A stretch of 59,992 bases of DNA from positions 1 to 59,992 of the forward strand of contig JACMND010000053.1 of NCBI GenBank assembly GCA_014378705.1, given 5' to 3'. The translations under genes were made by a program, and so were the position numbers. The stretch's first letter is position 1; every line of letters starts with the position of its first letter. The stretch is from Pedobacter sp. (GTDB taxonomy: Bacteria > Bacteroidota > Bacteroidia > Sphingobacteriales > Sphingobacteriaceae). A model generated the notes under the pieces. The model had not been told where the DNA came from. It made no database searches and saw only the letters and a program-made list of their open reading frames with translations. Below are positions 34,548 through 44,582 of this stretch, piece by piece.

Positions 34548-35587
34548 TGGAACTAGCATTCGTTTTAGAAAAATTTATACTAATTACCGTTATTTTTCTA
34601 GTCAGTTTAGGAGTGGCGGCTTACTCTACGCTTGCCGAACGTAAGATAGCAGGATACCTTCAGGATAGGGTGGGGCCAAATCGTGCTGGGCCGGGCGGCA
34701 TGTTTCAACCACTTGCTGATGGTTTAAAGATGTTTATGAAGGAAGAGATTATTCCAACCGATTCCAATAAATTTCTGTTTATAGCCGGCCCTTCGTTGGC
34801 TTTATTAACTGCATGCATAGGTAGTGCGGTAATACCCTGGGGACCGAATATAATTTTAGGCGGCAAAACAATTGCACTACAAGTGGCTGATATAAACGTT
34901 GGAGTTTTATACATATTCGGCGTAGTTTCATTAGGTGTTTATGGTTTAATGATTGGCGGATGGGCGTCTAACAATAAATTTTCATTGATGGGGGCTGTGA
35001 GGGCAGCATCTCAAAGCATCAGTTATGAAATTCCAATGGGCTTATCTTTGATCGCCCTTTTGCTTGTAACCAATACTTTAAGTTTAAAAGAAATCGTAGA
35101 GCAGCAGCATGGAGGAAACTGGAATATCATCTATCAGCCTTTGGGATTTATTATCTTTCTGGTTTGCTCATTTGCGGAAACAAACCGAACACCATTTGAT
35201 CTTCCTGAGTGTGAAACAGAACTCGTTGGAGGCTATCATACAGAATATTCCGGTTTCAAAATGGGGGCGTTCATGTTTGCTGAATATTTAAACATGTTTG
35301 TTGCCTCAGCGGTAATGTCTACTTTATATTTTGGAGGATATAATTATCCTGGTATTGATTGGGTAAGTAATCTTGTCGGACCCATTATTGGGCCTTTAAT
35401 AGCCATGGCCGTTTTATTTGCCAAGATATTTGCATTTATTTTCTTTTTTATGTGGGTACGATGGACAGTTCCACGTTTTCGTTATGACCAGTTAATGAAC
35501 CTGGGATGGAAAGTTTTAATACCACTGGCGATTGCTAATATTGTAATTTCAGGAATTGTAATTACGGTTTATGATAAATTTTTTTAG
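34547..35587 (+). CDS. nuoH: NADH-quinone oxidoreductase subunit H
   Basis: A 346-residue membrane subunit linking the peripheral and membrane arms, with about eight helices. Diagnostic sequences: YSTLAERKIAGYLQDRVGPN near the N terminus, AASQSISYEIPMGL and ETNRTPFDLPECETELVGGY, which line the quinone channel. Start overlaps the nuoG stop (TAATG). Confidence 0.96.
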   Translation: MELAFVLEKFILITVIFLVSLGVAAYSTLAERKIAGYLQDRVGPNRAGPGGMFQPLADGLKMFMKEEIIPTDSNKFLFIAGPSLALLTACIGSAVIPWGPNIILGGKTIALQVADINVGVLYIFGVVSLGVYGLMIGGWASNNKFSLMGAVRAASQSISYEIPMGLSLIALLLVTNTLSLKEIVEQQHGGNWNIIYQPLGFIIFLVCSFAETNRTPFDLPECETELVGGYHTEYSGFKMGAFMFAEYLNMFVASAVMSTLYFGGYNYPGIDWVSNLVGPIIGPLIAMAVLFAKIFAFIFFFMWVRWTVPRFRYDQLMNLGWKVLIPLAIANIVISGIVITVYDKFF

Positions 35588-35608
35588 TGTGATTTTACAA
35601 GAACAAAA

Positions 35609-35689
35609 ATGACTACACCGATGGATTACGAGGTTGAAAATCTAAGTGCAGTGCACCCAACCTTCAATATTCACACCTTAGCACTATAA
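35609..35689 (+). CDS. Possible 26-residue leader ORF between nuoH and nuoI
   Basis: An ATG at 35609 opens a 26-codon frame (MTTPMDYEVENLSAVH...) ending with TAA at 35687-35689, two bases before the nuoI ATG. It fills most of the 103-bp gap between nuoH and nuoI, in an operon where most junctions overlap. It may couple translation to nuoI. Alternatively the gap is a degenerate palindromic spacer (GTGCAGTGCAC at its centre) and the frame is accidental. No homologue recognised. Confidence 0.3.
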   Translation: MTTPMDYEVENLSAVHPTFNIHTLAL

Positions 35690-35690
35690 C

Positions 35691-36206
35691 ATGGAGCCAT
35701 TAAGTAATAGAAAAAAAGTAATGGATCAGAAACCCATGAATTTCTGGGAGCGAATGTACTTCCCGGCAATCTTTCAGGGAATGGCCATTACTTTTAAACA
35801 CATGTTCAAGAAGAAGGAAACTATTTTTTATCCTGAAGTGGAACGTGAGTTTTCTGAAAACTGGCGTGGGTTGCATTCATTAAAACGTGATGAACTTGGT
35901 CGTGAACGCTGTACTGCTTGCGGATTATGTGCACTGTCTTGTCCTGCAGAAGCAATTACCATGATTGCTTCTGAGCGTCAGAAAGGTGAAGAGCATTTGT
36001 ACAGGGAAGAAAAGTACGCGGCTGTTTATGAGATTAATATGCTGCGTTGTATTTTTTGCGGGTTATGTGAAGAAGCTTGTCCTAAAGAAGCAATTTATCT
36101 CGACGGACCAATAGTGCCAGCTGATTATTTAAGAAAAGATTTTATTTACGGCAAAGATAAATTGTTGGAAGATCCGATTGCTTCAGATCTTACCTTAAAT
36201 ATTTAG
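35691..36206 (+). CDS. nuoI: NADH-quinone oxidoreductase subunit I
   Basis: A 171-residue subunit with two [4Fe-4S] clusters: CTACGLCALSCP and CIFCGLCEEACP, the classic pair for N6a/N6b. The GLHSLKRDELGRERC lead-in is typical. Start at 35691 (MEPLSN); Met codons at residues 11 and 16 are alternatives. A 76-bp gap to nuoJ includes a possible internal promoter. Confidence 0.95.
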   Translation: MEPLSNRKKVMDQKPMNFWERMYFPAIFQGMAITFKHMFKKKETIFYPEVEREFSENWRGLHSLKRDELGRERCTACGLCALSCPAEAITMIASERQKGEEHLYREEKYAAVYEINMLRCIFCGLCEEACPKEAIYLDGPIVPADYLRKDFIYGKDKLLEDPIASDLTLNI

Positions 36207-36240
36207 CATTAATGACTTCAATCGAATTTCAAATAAATTA

Positions 36241-36248
36241 TAACTTTG
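36241..36248 (+). promoter_or_regulatory. Possible internal -7 promoter element before nuoJ
   Basis: TAACTTTG matches TAnnTTTG, 34 bp before the nuoJ ATG at 36283, in one of the few gaps of the nuo operon. No TTG at -33 spacing, so this is tentative. Confidence 0.35.
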
Positions 36249-36282
36249 CATCCGCATAAATGCTAAGTTTAACAGAATTTTG

Positions 36283-36786
36283 ATGAGTGTATCTTTATTT
36301 TATCTTGTTGCCTTCCTATCAATTTTCTTCTCTTTAATGGTGATTTTAACGAAAAATCCAATTCATAGTGTTTTGTATCTTATTGTTACTTTTTTCACTT
36401 TTACCATACACTATATTTTACTTAACGCTCAATTTCTGGCTATCGTAAATTTTATTGTTTACATGGGCGCCATTATGGTTCTTTTTCTTTTTGTGCTGAT
36501 GCTGTTAAACCTTGATAAGGATTCAGAACCTATGAAGTCTAACTTTGTAAAAATAGCCGGCCTGATAGCGGGTTTGTGCCTGTTAATTACTTTGATAGGT
36601 TCCATGAAATCACTAAACATATCTGATCCCGTTATTTTGAAAGACCCGGACATCGGTTTAGTAAAAAATCTGGGAAAAGTTTTATTCAGCGAATTTTTGT
36701 TACCGTTTGAAATTTCGTCAATTCTATTGCTTACCGCAATGGTTGGAGCCGTATTAATAGCTAAAAGAGAACCTAAAACAACATAA
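36283..36786 (+). CDS. nuoJ: NADH-quinone oxidoreductase subunit J
   Basis: A 167-residue membrane subunit with five hydrophobic segments. The [14 protein letters not shown] start and the [21 protein letters not shown] segment, including the third-helix Tyr-Met-Gly-Ala motif, are diagnostic. The ATG at 36283 is the natural start. Overlaps nuoK by 1 bp (TAATG). Confidence 0.94.
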   Translation: MSVSLFYLVAFLSIFFSLMVILTKNPIHSVLYLIVTFFTFTIHYILLNAQFLAIVNFIVYMGAIMVLFLFVLMLLNLDKDSEPMKSNFVKIAGLIAGLCLLITLIGSMKSLNISDPVILKDPDIGLVKNLGKVLFSEFLLPFEISSILLLTAMVGAVLIAKREPKTT

Positions 36787-37115
36787 TGGATACTGTAACT
36801 CAAGCAATTCAAGGCGTTCCGTTAAATCATTATATTTTGCTGAGTGCTGTTATTTTCACAATAGGTGTTATTGGAGTTTTGATTCGCAGAAATGCAATTA
36901 TCATTTTCATGTCTATTGAACTGATGCTAAATGCTGTGAATTTACTTTTAACAGCCTTTTCTGTTTATCACAATGATGCTTCAGGACAGGTCTTTGTATT
37001 TTTTATTATGGCCCTTGCTGCTGCGGAAGTCGCAGTTGGTTTGGCTATCATTGTAATGATTTTTAGAAATACTAGTTCCACAGACATTAATATTTTAAAT
37101 AAATTAAAGTGGTAA
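36786..37115 (+). CDS. nuoK: NADH-quinone oxidoreductase subunit K
   Basis: A 109-residue three-helix proton-pump subunit. The conserved glutamates lie in [16 protein letters not shown] and [15 protein letters not shown]. Length and motifs are normal. Separated from nuoL by a 94-bp palindromic spacer. Confidence 0.95.
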   Translation: MDTVTQAIQGVPLNHYILLSAVIFTIGVIGVLIRRNAIIIFMSIELMLNAVNLLLTAFSVYHNDASGQVFVFFIMALAAAEVAVGLAIIVMIFRNTSSTDINILNKLKW

Positions 37116-37125
37116 AATAGGTGGG

Positions 37126-37193
37126 AGTTGTCAGGTGTGAGGTATCAGGTATTTGAAAATACCTTAGGCCTTATGCCTCTTAGCACTTGCCTC
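37126..37193. repeat. Imperfect palindrome in the nuoK-nuoL spacer
   Basis: The core GTATTT-GA-AAATAC, extended by partly complementary GAGGTATCAG on the left (about 37139-37148) and CCTTATGCCTC on the right, forms a long imperfect hairpin. It is built from degenerate GAGG/CAGG words, like the GAGAT words in the sdhA-sdhB spacer. It fills most of the gap between two genes of one operon. Confidence 0.55.
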
Positions 37194-37209
37194 AAACCAA
37201 AAATATGCA

Positions 37210-39117
37210 ATGATAAATTTAGTTTGGCTAATTCCACTGTTTCCACTAATTGGTTTCCTTATTACCGGGTTGTATCGTAACGTTCTTCCTAAATCTTTTG
37301 TTGGGTACCTAGGCAGTTCAACCATACTAGCTTCCTTTATAGTAAGTGTTGGTATATTTTTAGAGTTGAACGCATCTGATATTAAATCCTTTACTATCCC
37401 ATTGTTTAATTGGATCAGTGTCGGAGAACTCACAATCGCTTTTTCTTTTCTTATAGACCCGCTTAGCTCGCTCATGTTATTGATTGTAACTGGTATCGGG
37501 TTTCTTATTCATGTTTATTCTATCGGCTATATGCAGCATGATGCAGGGTTTAATAAATATTTTTCCTTTCTCAATTTGTTTATTTTTTTCATGTTAATCC
37601 TGGTGCTTGGTTCCAACTATGTCATCATGTTTATTGGCTGGGAAGGAGTAGGACTTTGCTCTTACTTACTAATCGGTTTTTGGTTTACCAACGTATCTTA
37701 CGCAAGTGCCGCGAAAAAAGCTTTTATTATGAACAGAATTGGTGATTTAGGTTTTCTAATCGCCATCTTTTTAATTTACAGCACATTTGGAAGTGTCGAG
37801 TTTGGTCGTATTTTTCCAGAAGCTGCTAAAATGGCTTCAGGAAATAATGTGCTTATTTTAATCACCGCTTTACTATTTATTGGTGCGATAGGTAAATCGG
37901 CCCAGATTCCCTTATTTACGTGGTTGCCTGATGCGATGGCTGGACCAACACCTGTGTCCGCATTAATACATGCTGCAACCATGGTTACAGCTGGTATTTA
38001 TATGATTGCCCGTTCTAACATTTTGTTTACACTTGCACCGCAAACTCTAAATGTGGTTTCAATTATTGGTATTTCTACCAGTATTTTGGCTGCAACAATT
38101 GCCTTAACTCAAACTGACATAAAGAAAGTACTGGCTTATTCAACAGTTTCTCAATTGGGATATATGTTTTTAGGCTTAGGAGTAGGTGCATATACCGGTG
38201 CATTTTTCCATGTTATAACGCATGCATTTTTCAAAGCTTTGTTATTTTTGGGAGCCGGTTCGGTTATCCATGGTATGAGCAATGAGCAGGATATGCGTCA
38301 TATGGGTGGACTCAAAAGTAAGCTGCCTGTTACTTTTTTTACCATGATGATTGGAACCATGGCCATAGCGGGTTTACCCCCTTTCTCTGGTTTCTTTTCT
38401 AAAGACGAAATTCTTGCTCATGCCTATCAGCACAATACACTATTGTGGGTAATTGGCGTTATCGGTGCGGTACTGACGGCTTTCTACATGTTTCGGATGA
38501 TGTTTCTTACCTTTTTTGGAAAATTTAGAGGAACCAGTGATCAAAATCATCATCTTCACGAATCCCCTAAATCCATGACCGTTCCGTTAATTATTCTTGC
38601 GATATTATCCGCAATCGGCGGATTTATGGGTATCCCTGAGGTTTTGGGCGGCAGTCACTGGCTAGCCAATTTTCTGGCACCTGTATTTTCTGACTCCGCC
38701 TCTAAAATGGATAAATTTAGTTTAGATCATAACACCGAATATATTTTAATGGCGGTTTCTGTTGCAGGATCCACAATGGCCGCGATATATGCTTATTTTA
38801 AATACGTTAGAAATGCACATGTTCCGGTATCGGATAACGTTAACCGTCCCGCATTAGCTAATTTATCCTTTCATAAATTTTATTTTGATGAAATTTATAG
38901 GGCTGTGTTTATCCGTCCGCTGGATGCATTGTCAAATTTCTTTTTCAAAGTGGTTGATAAATCAGGAATTGATGGCATTGTGAATGGATTTGGTTCAAGT
39001 GCTTCAGAAGCGAGCAGAGGTTTTCGTTTATTGCAATCCGGCAACACCGGGTTTTATATTTTTATGATGGTGGTGGGTATCGTAGCTCTTTTTGTTTATG
39101 GATTCTATACTATTTAA
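37210..39117 (+). CDS. nuoL: NADH-quinone oxidoreductase subunit L
   Basis: A 635-residue antiporter-like proton-pump subunit with about 16 helices. The conserved core FIGWEGVGLCSYLLIGFW, the lysine-bearing IGAIGKSAQIPLFTWLPDAM segment and GPTPVSALIHAATMVTAG are intact. A C-terminal extension with the lateral helix follows from about residue 480. Starts after the palindromic spacer. Confidence 0.96.
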   Translation: MINLVWLIPLFPLIGFLITGLYRNVLPKSFVGYLGSSTILASFIVSVGIFLELNASDIKSFTIPLFNWISVGELTIAFSFLIDPLSSLMLLIVTGIGFLIHVYSIGYMQHDAGFNKYFSFLNLFIFFMLILVLGSNYVIMFIGWEGVGLCSYLLIGFWFTNVSYASAAKKAFIMNRIGDLGFLIAIFLIYSTFGSVEFGRIFPEAAKMASGNNVLILITALLFIGAIGKSAQIPLFTWLPDAMAGPTPVSALIHAATMVTAGIYMIARSNILFTLAPQTLNVVSIIGISTSILAATIALTQTDIKKVLAYSTVSQLGYMFLGLGVGAYTGAFFHVITHAFFKALLFLGAGSVIHGMSNEQDMRHMGGLKSKLPVTFFTMMIGTMAIAGLPPFSGFFSKDEILAHAYQHNTLLWVIGVIGAVLTAFYMFRMMFLTFFGKFRGTSDQNHHLHESPKSMTVPLIILAILSAIGGFMGIPEVLGGSHWLANFLAPVFSDSASKMDKFSLDHNTEYILMAVSVAGSTMAAIYAYFKYVRNAHVPVSDNVNRPALANLSFHKFYFDEIYRAVFIRPLDALSNFFFKVVDKSGIDGIVNGFGSSASEASRGFRLLQSGNTGFYIFMMVVGIVALFVYGFYTI

Positions 39118-39135
39118 GGGGGCATCAAGCGTACT

Positions 39136-40599
39136 ATGAATTTATTAATTCTCATCCTGATTTTACCTGTAGTTTTTTCTTTAGTTGCTCTTATTAAAAA
39201 AGAGACACAGGTTTTAAAATGGGCTTTTTTGGTATCTATAATTCCTTTTGCATTAACTATTGCCGCAGTTTTCTCTTTTCTTCCGGATGCGTCCACTCAA
39301 TTTTTAATTGATCTTCCCTGGATTCCATCTTTAGGAATTCACTTTAAGTTGGGTATTGATGGAATTAGCATGATGATGGTTTTATTAACCAATTTGTTAA
39401 TTCCGATTATCATCCTGGCCAGTTTAAAACATCAATATAAAAATCCCCGTGCTTTTTACAGTTTGATCTTTTTTATGCAAGCTGGTTTATTGGTTGTTTT
39501 TACTGCGATGGATGCTTTTTTATTTTATGTTGGATGGGAAGCGGCTCTGATACCGATCTATTTTATCTGTGCCATTTGGGGAGGGGAAAACCGGATTAGG
39601 GTCAACTTAAAGTTCTTCATTTATACTATAGGCGGTAGTTTAATCATGCTGATAGCCATTATTTACCTCCATTTGCAAACGCCCGACAATTCTTATGATA
39701 TTGCCTCGTTTTATAATTTAACCCTCCCCGCAAATAGTCAAGGTTGGATTTTTGGTGCCTTTTTTCTGGCTTTCGCGATAAAAATTCCTGTATTCCCATT
39801 CCATACCTGGCAGCCTGATACTTACACCGAGGCGCCCACTGCCGGAACCATGTTGCTGGCAGGGATTATGCTTAAGATGGGAATTTACGGAGCCATTCGC
39901 TGGTTAATTCCCATCGCACCGCTTGGATTCGCTAATTGGGGAGAAACTGCGCTTATCCTTTCAATAATCGGGATTGTTTACGCTTCAATAATTGCGTTTA
40001 CGCAGAAAGACATGAAGCGTTTAATCGCTTACTCTTCAATTGCACACGTTGGTTTAATTGCTGCCGGAATTTTTTCATGGAACGTTCAGGGCTTACAGGG
40101 AGCTATGATCCAAATGTTAAATCATGGAATTAACGTTATCGGAATGTTTTTCGTGGTTGATATTCTTACCCGTCGTTTAAAAACCAGGGAGATTGAGTTA
40201 ATGGGTGGAATAGCTAAAGTCGCACCATTTCTGGCTGCATGCTTTTTAATCATTGTTTTAGGAACGGTAGCTCTTCCTCTCACCAATGGTTTTATTGGCG
40301 AGTTTTTATTACTGACTGGTATTTTTAATAATAATAACTGGTATTCATTATTCGCCGGTTTAACTATTATTCTTGGAGCAGTTTACATGTTTAGAATGTT
40401 TCAAAAAGTAATGTTAGGTCCGGTTAATGAGCGTACAGAATTATTTACAAAAATTGATCTGACAGAGAAAACGGTGCTGGTGATAATTTGTGGTTTAATT
40501 GTTATTATCGGAATTTACCCGCAGCCTTTGCTCCACATTTCCGAAGCAGCAATTACAAATTTAATTGATCAGGTTAATCAAAAAACTTTAGTAAGATAA
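39136..40599 (+). CDS. nuoM: NADH-quinone oxidoreductase subunit M
   Basis: A 487-residue antiporter-like proton-pump subunit. Landmarks: FKLGIDGISMMMVLLTN, FYVGWEAALIPIYFICAIWG, and FPFHTWQPDTYTEAPTAGTM with the preceding conserved lysine, then HVGLIAAGIF. It follows nuoL by 18 bp and precedes nuoN by 2 bp. Confidence 0.96.
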   Translation: MNLLILILILPVVFSLVALIKKETQVLKWAFLVSIIPFALTIAAVFSFLPDASTQFLIDLPWIPSLGIHFKLGIDGISMMMVLLTNLLIPIIILASLKHQYKNPRAFYSLIFFMQAGLLVVFTAMDAFLFYVGWEAALIPIYFICAIWGGENRIRVNLKFFIYTIGGSLIMLIAIIYLHLQTPDNSYDIASFYNLTLPANSQGWIFGAFFLAFAIKIPVFPFHTWQPDTYTEAPTAGTMLLAGIMLKMGIYGAIRWLIPIAPLGFANWGETALILSIIGIVYASIIAFTQKDMKRLIAYSSIAHVGLIAAGIFSWNVQGLQGAMIQMLNHGINVIGMFFVVDILTRRLKTREIELMGGIAKVAPFLAACFLIIVLGTVALPLTNGFIGEFLLLTGIFNNNNWYSLFAGLTIILGAVYMFRMFQKVMLGPVNERTELFTKIDLTEKTVLVIICGLIVIIGIYPQPLLHISEAAITNLIDQVNQKTLVR

Positions 40600-40601
40600 C
40601 C

Positions 40602-41981
40602 ATGAGCGCCTTAATAACTTTATCTATAATAGCGATTGTTGTTTTATACATGGGCCTGTATAAAACAAAGAATGCGTTGCTTCCGGTTACCATGCTTGGG
40701 ATGACCATAGCCTTGGTTTTATCTCTGTTGGAATGGAACAGCAATGCAAAACCAATTTATAGCGGTATGATGCAGTTTGATAATTTCGCCATCGCATTTA
40801 CAGTTATTTGTATTTTCTCTACGATGCTTATCCTGCTTATTTCTAAAGATTATTTCGAACGAATAAGTGAGCATGTCGCAGAATATTATGCCATCATTTT
40901 GTTTGCTTTAGTTGGGATTGTTGTGATGGTATCGTACAACAATCTGTCAATGCTTTTTATCGGGATAGAAATCATGTCTGTTAGTTTGTACATTCTTGCC
41001 GGAATCCGAAAAAAGAGCTATTCATCTAATGAAGCGGCTTTAAAGTACTTTTTAATGGGTGCTTTTTCCACGGGATTTCTTCTTTTTGGGATCACCTTAT
41101 TATACGGCTCAACCGGAACTTTTGATCTAATCCTTATTAAAAATTATGTGTTAAATAATCCAACCAATATTTCCCCCTTATTTTACAGCGGTATTTTGCT
41201 TCTTATAATTGGTTTAGGTTTTAAAGTAGGAGTAGCACCTTTTCATTTTTGGGCTCCGGATGTGTATGAAGGATCTCCAACCTTAATAACCGCATTTATG
41301 AGTACAGTTGTAAAAACAGCTGGTTTTGCGGCTTTTTTAAGGATTTTTTTATTGTGCTTTGCACCATTACATGATTTTTGGATGATGCCCTTATTGGTAA
41401 TTACCGTTCTTACATTATTTATAGGCAATATCACCGCTTTGTATCAAAATAGTTTTAAGAGAATGCTGGGTTTTTCCAGCGTGTCGCACGCCGGTTATAT
41501 GATGTTTGCCATTGTAGCTCTTGGTACTGATTCTATAAACGCGGTTATTTTATATGCTACTGCTTACTCTTTGGCAAGCATCATCGCATTTGCAGCTCTT
41601 ATTTTAGTTAAACGCCAAATGGGTTCCGATAAATTTGAGAGCTTTAATGGTTTAGGTAGTAAAAATCCTTTTATGGCTTTAAATATAACTGTGGCCATGC
41701 TTTCACTTGCCGGTATACCCTTAACTGCGGGTTTTATAGGTAAGTTTCTTATGTTTTCTACTGCACTTTCAGACTATCACGTATGGCTTGTAATTATGGC
41801 AGTTATCAATGCCATAATCGGAATCTTTTATTATTTAAGAGTAGTTGTGGCTATGTACTTTAAAGAATCTGATCAAACTGTGATACGTTCCACACCACTT
41901 TTTAGTATGGTTTTGGCTTTTTCAACAATCATTACCATCTTACTTGGAATATATCCTGGCTTTATTTCAAATCTCTTCTAG
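40602..41981 (+). CDS. nuoN: NADH-quinone oxidoreductase subunit N
   Basis: A 459-residue antiporter-like subunit closing the operon. The signature GFKVGVAPFHFWAPDVYEGS and the KRMLGFSSVSHAGYMM segment are intact, as is the AALKYFLMGAFSTGFLLFG helix. No strong hairpin was seen in the 46 bp to the dedA gene, so some read-through is possible. Confidence 0.96.
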   Translation: MSALITLSIIAIVVLYMGLYKTKNALLPVTMLGMTIALVLSLLEWNSNAKPIYSGMMQFDNFAIAFTVICIFSTMLILLISKDYFERISEHVAEYYAIILFALVGIVVMVSYNNLSMLFIGIEIMSVSLYILAGIRKKSYSSNEAALKYFLMGAFSTGFLLFGITLLYGSTGTFDLILIKNYVLNNPTNISPLFYSGILLLIIGLGFKVGVAPFHFWAPDVYEGSPTLITAFMSTVVKTAGFAAFLRIFLLCFAPLHDFWMMPLLVITVLTLFIGNITALYQNSFKRMLGFSSVSHAGYMMFAIVALGTDSINAVILYATAYSLASIIAFAALILVKRQMGSDKFESFNGLGSKNPFMALNITVAMLSLAGIPLTAGFIGKFLMFSTALSDYHVWLVIMAVINAIIGIFYYLRVVVAMYFKESDQTVIRSTPLFSMVLAFSTIITILLGIYPGFISNLF

Positions 41982-42027
41982 GCACAATTTTTATTAACTT
42001 AATGTTGTAGCTTTATCATCATCAACT

Positions 42028-42690
42028 ATGCACGAGATATGGGATTCCCTCCAACATCTTATTGATCCGGAAAAATTACTGAGAGAAGGTGGATTTTATC
42101 TGCTTCTCTTCGTTGTATTTGCAGAGACGGGTTTATTTTTTGGATTTTTCCTTCCGGGTGATTATCTTTTGTTTTTAGCGGGAATGTTTGTTGCAACAGA
42201 AAAGTTAGATATTACCATATATACTCTGATTATTGGTTTAATCATGGCTGCAGTTACCGGCAATTTTGTTGGTTATTGGTTTGGACTGAAAACCGGACCC
42301 ATGCTTTACCATCGCCCCGACTCTTTCTTTTTTAAAAAGAAATATCTTAAAGCTGCAGAAATGTATTATGTAAAACAAGGAGCCTTTGCATTAATAATGG
42401 GTCGTTTTATACCAATTGTTCGTACTTTTGCTCCTATTTTTGCGGGTGTTGTTCGTCTAAATTTTAAAAAATTTGCCTTTTATAATACGACAGGTGCGGT
42501 GTTGTGGATCACATCTTTAACCCTGTTAGGTTATTTTTTAGGACGTAAATTTGAAAAAGAAATAGACGATTATGTTCTTTACATTATTGTAGGTTTTATT
42601 GTATTAACTACCATACCACTTATTTGGGCATACGCTAAGCGTAAATTGGGTTCAAATAAAAATACTGAAGAAGAGTTAAATGAAAGTTAA
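42028..42690 (+). CDS. DedA-family membrane protein
   Basis: A 220-residue protein with about five hydrophobic segments. Family features: [14 protein letters not shown] and the [20 protein letters not shown] motif (G-R-F-x-P-x-x-R-T), both characteristic of DedA proteins. DedA proteins act in undecaprenyl-phosphate or lipid translocation and membrane homeostasis. A near-consensus TAGCTTTA box lies about 20 bp upstream. The pyrophosphatase gene follows directly. Confidence 0.92.
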   Translation: MHEIWDSLQHLIDPEKLLREGGFYLLLFVVFAETGLFFGFFLPGDYLLFLAGMFVATEKLDITIYTLIIGLIMAAVTGNFVGYWFGLKTGPMLYHRPDSFFFKKKYLKAAEMYYVKQGAFALIMGRFIPIVRTFAPIFAGVVRLNFKKFAFYNTTGAVLWITSLTLLGYFLGRKFEKEIDDYVLYIIVGFIVLTTIPLIWAYAKRKLGSNKNTEEELNES

Positions 42691-42691
42691 T

Positions 42692-43240
42692 ATGACTAGT
42701 AAAGAGCACCCCTGGCACAGCATTTCTCCAGGCGCAAATATCCCAACTTTTGTAAATGCCATTATTGAAATCCCAAAAGGATCAAAAGCTAAATATGAAA
42801 TTGATAAAGATTCAGGTTTAATTAAACTTGACCGGGTTTTATTTTCATCGGTCATGTATCCTGCTAATTATGGTTTTATCCCGCAAACTTATTGCGATGA
42901 CCATGATCCGTTGGACATCCTGGTTTTGTGTTCTGTGGACGTATACCCAATGACTATTGTAGAAGCCAAAGTAATTGGAGTAATGCATATGGTAGATAAT
43001 GGCGAGCAGGATGATAAGATTATTGCTGTAGCCAAAAATGATATGTCTGTAAATTACATCAATGATCTGGATCAGTTACCTCCACATACCATGACCGAAA
43101 TTGTCAGGTTTTTTCAGGATTATAAAGCACTTGAACACAAAAACGTAAGTATAGAAAATCTATTGGGCGTAAATGACGCTTACCGGGTTATACAGGAAAG
43201 CCTTGAATTATACCAGGCCACTTTTGTAACTGTTTCATAA
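42692..43240 (+). CDS. ppa: Inorganic pyrophosphatase (family I)
   Basis: Hydrolyses pyrophosphate released by biosynthesis. A 182-residue protein with the signature [26 protein letters not shown] and the [12 protein letters not shown] region. The start at 42692 gives the usual [10 protein letters not shown]; an ATG at 42680 would overlap dedA by 11 bp and add four residues. Confidence 0.95.
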   Translation: MTSKEHPWHSISPGANIPTFVNAIIEIPKGSKAKYEIDKDSGLIKLDRVLFSSVMYPANYGFIPQTYCDDHDPLDILVLCSVDVYPMTIVEAKVIGVMHMVDNGEQDDKIIAVAKNDMSVNYINDLDQLPPHTMTEIVRFFQDYKALEHKNVSIENLLGVNDAYRVIQESLELYQATFVTVS

Positions 43241-43243
43241 ATT

Positions 43244-44569
43244 ATGAGTTTCCAAATATTCCTCACATTTTTTCTGGTTTTTTTAAACGGGTTCTTCGTT
43301 GCGGCGGAGTTTGCCATCGTGAAAGTAAGGGCTTCTCAGATAGAAATAAAAGTAAAAACCGGTAGTAAAGTTGCTAAAATTGCCAAGCACATGACGCAGC
43401 ACCTTGACGGTTATCTGGCTGCTACGCAATTAGGTATCACGCTTGCTTCATTAGGTTTGGGCTGGGTTGGGGAGGAAGTAATGGAAGCACTGATCCGAAA
43501 CATAATGGTATTTTTTGGAGCCGGCGAACAGGTAATTGCAAGTTTTACCTCAACTTTTTCGCCATTTATAGCCTTCGCTATTATTACCGTTTTACACATT
43601 GTGTTTGGTGAACTGGCTCCAAAATCAATCGCCATACAGCGTCCCATAAATACAACGATGGGAATTGCCTTACCACTTCATTTCTTTTATCTGTTATTCC
43701 GTCCGTTTATCTGGCTTTTAAATGGTTTTGCCAACTTTATTCTCAAATTGATCGGCATCAGCACAATTGGATCTCATGAATCTCATCACAGTTCAGAAGA
43801 ACTTCAGTATTTGCTGGATCAGGGTAAAGAAAGTGGAGCGTTAGAAAATAATGAGCATGAGCTAATTCGGAATGTTTTTGACTTTAATGAGCGGGTTGTA
43901 AAAAATATAATGGTCCCCAGAACCAAAATTAGCGGAATTGAGCTGACTACACTGCATGATGAAATTTTACAAAAAGTTATTGGCGAGGGATATTCCCGTA
44001 TACCGGTATATGACGATAGTATTGATAAAATTATAGGCATTGTTCATGCAAAAGATATTTTGCCTCTACTTGCCAATAACAAACAGATTGTACTTAATGA
44101 CATTATCAGGAAGCCTTATTTTATCCACGAATCAAAGAAAATAAATGATTTGATGGCAGAATTTCAGCAAAAGCGAATTCAGATAGCAATCGTACTTGAT
44201 GAATTTGGAGGGACGGCTGGAATGGTTACACTTGAAGATATAGTTGAAGAACTGGTTGGTGAAATTCAGGATGAATATGATGAGGAGAAGCCGATTGTTG
44301 ATAAAGTTTCTGAAACAGAGTTTATCGTTAACGCTACGGCATCCATATATGATATTAATGAATACTTGCCTCATGATTTACCTGAAGATGGCGACTACGA
44401 TACAGTCGGAGGTTTACTAAGTACACTTTTAGGGAAGATTCCGGATGTTGGAGAAACGCATGAGTTTCATGGATATACTTTTACCATTCTTAAAAAAGCA
44501 GAGCAAAACGTTGAATCGGTAAAATTAGAAATGGTTATTAATACGGACGACGCTGTAAATCTTCACTAA
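43244..44569 (+). CDS. CNNM/CorC-type CBS-domain membrane protein (hemolysin family)
   Basis: A 441-residue protein. An N-terminal DUF21/CNNM membrane domain (about residues 1-190, with FLNGFFVAAEFAIVKVR and AATQLGITLASLGLGW) is followed by two CBS motifs (VPRTKISGIEL and HAKDILPLL; IVLDEFGGTAGMVTLEDIVEELVGE). A C-terminal CorC/HlyC domain ends the protein. Such proteins take part in magnesium or cobalt efflux. The old hemolysin label is not a function. Three bases after ppa. Confidence 0.92.
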   Translation: MSFQIFLTFFLVFLNGFFVAAEFAIVKVRASQIEIKVKTGSKVAKIAKHMTQHLDGYLAATQLGITLASLGLGWVGEEVMEALIRNIMVFFGAGEQVIASFTSTFSPFIAFAIITVLHIVFGELAPKSIAIQRPINTTMGIALPLHFFYLLFRPFIWLLNGFANFILKLIGISTIGSHESHHSSEELQYLLDQGKESGALENNEHELIRNVFDFNERVVKNIMVPRTKISGIELTTLHDEILQKVIGEGYSRIPVYDDSIDKIIGIVHAKDILPLLANNKQIVLNDIIRKPYFIHESKKINDLMAEFQQKRIQIAIVLDEFGGTAGMVTLEDIVEELVGEIQDEYDEEKPIVDKVSETEFIVNATASIYDINEYLPHDLPEDGDYDTVGGLLSTLLGKIPDVGETHEFHGYTFTILKKAEQNVESVKLEMVINTDDAVNLH

Positions 44570-44582
44570 ATTCCCCGGATTT

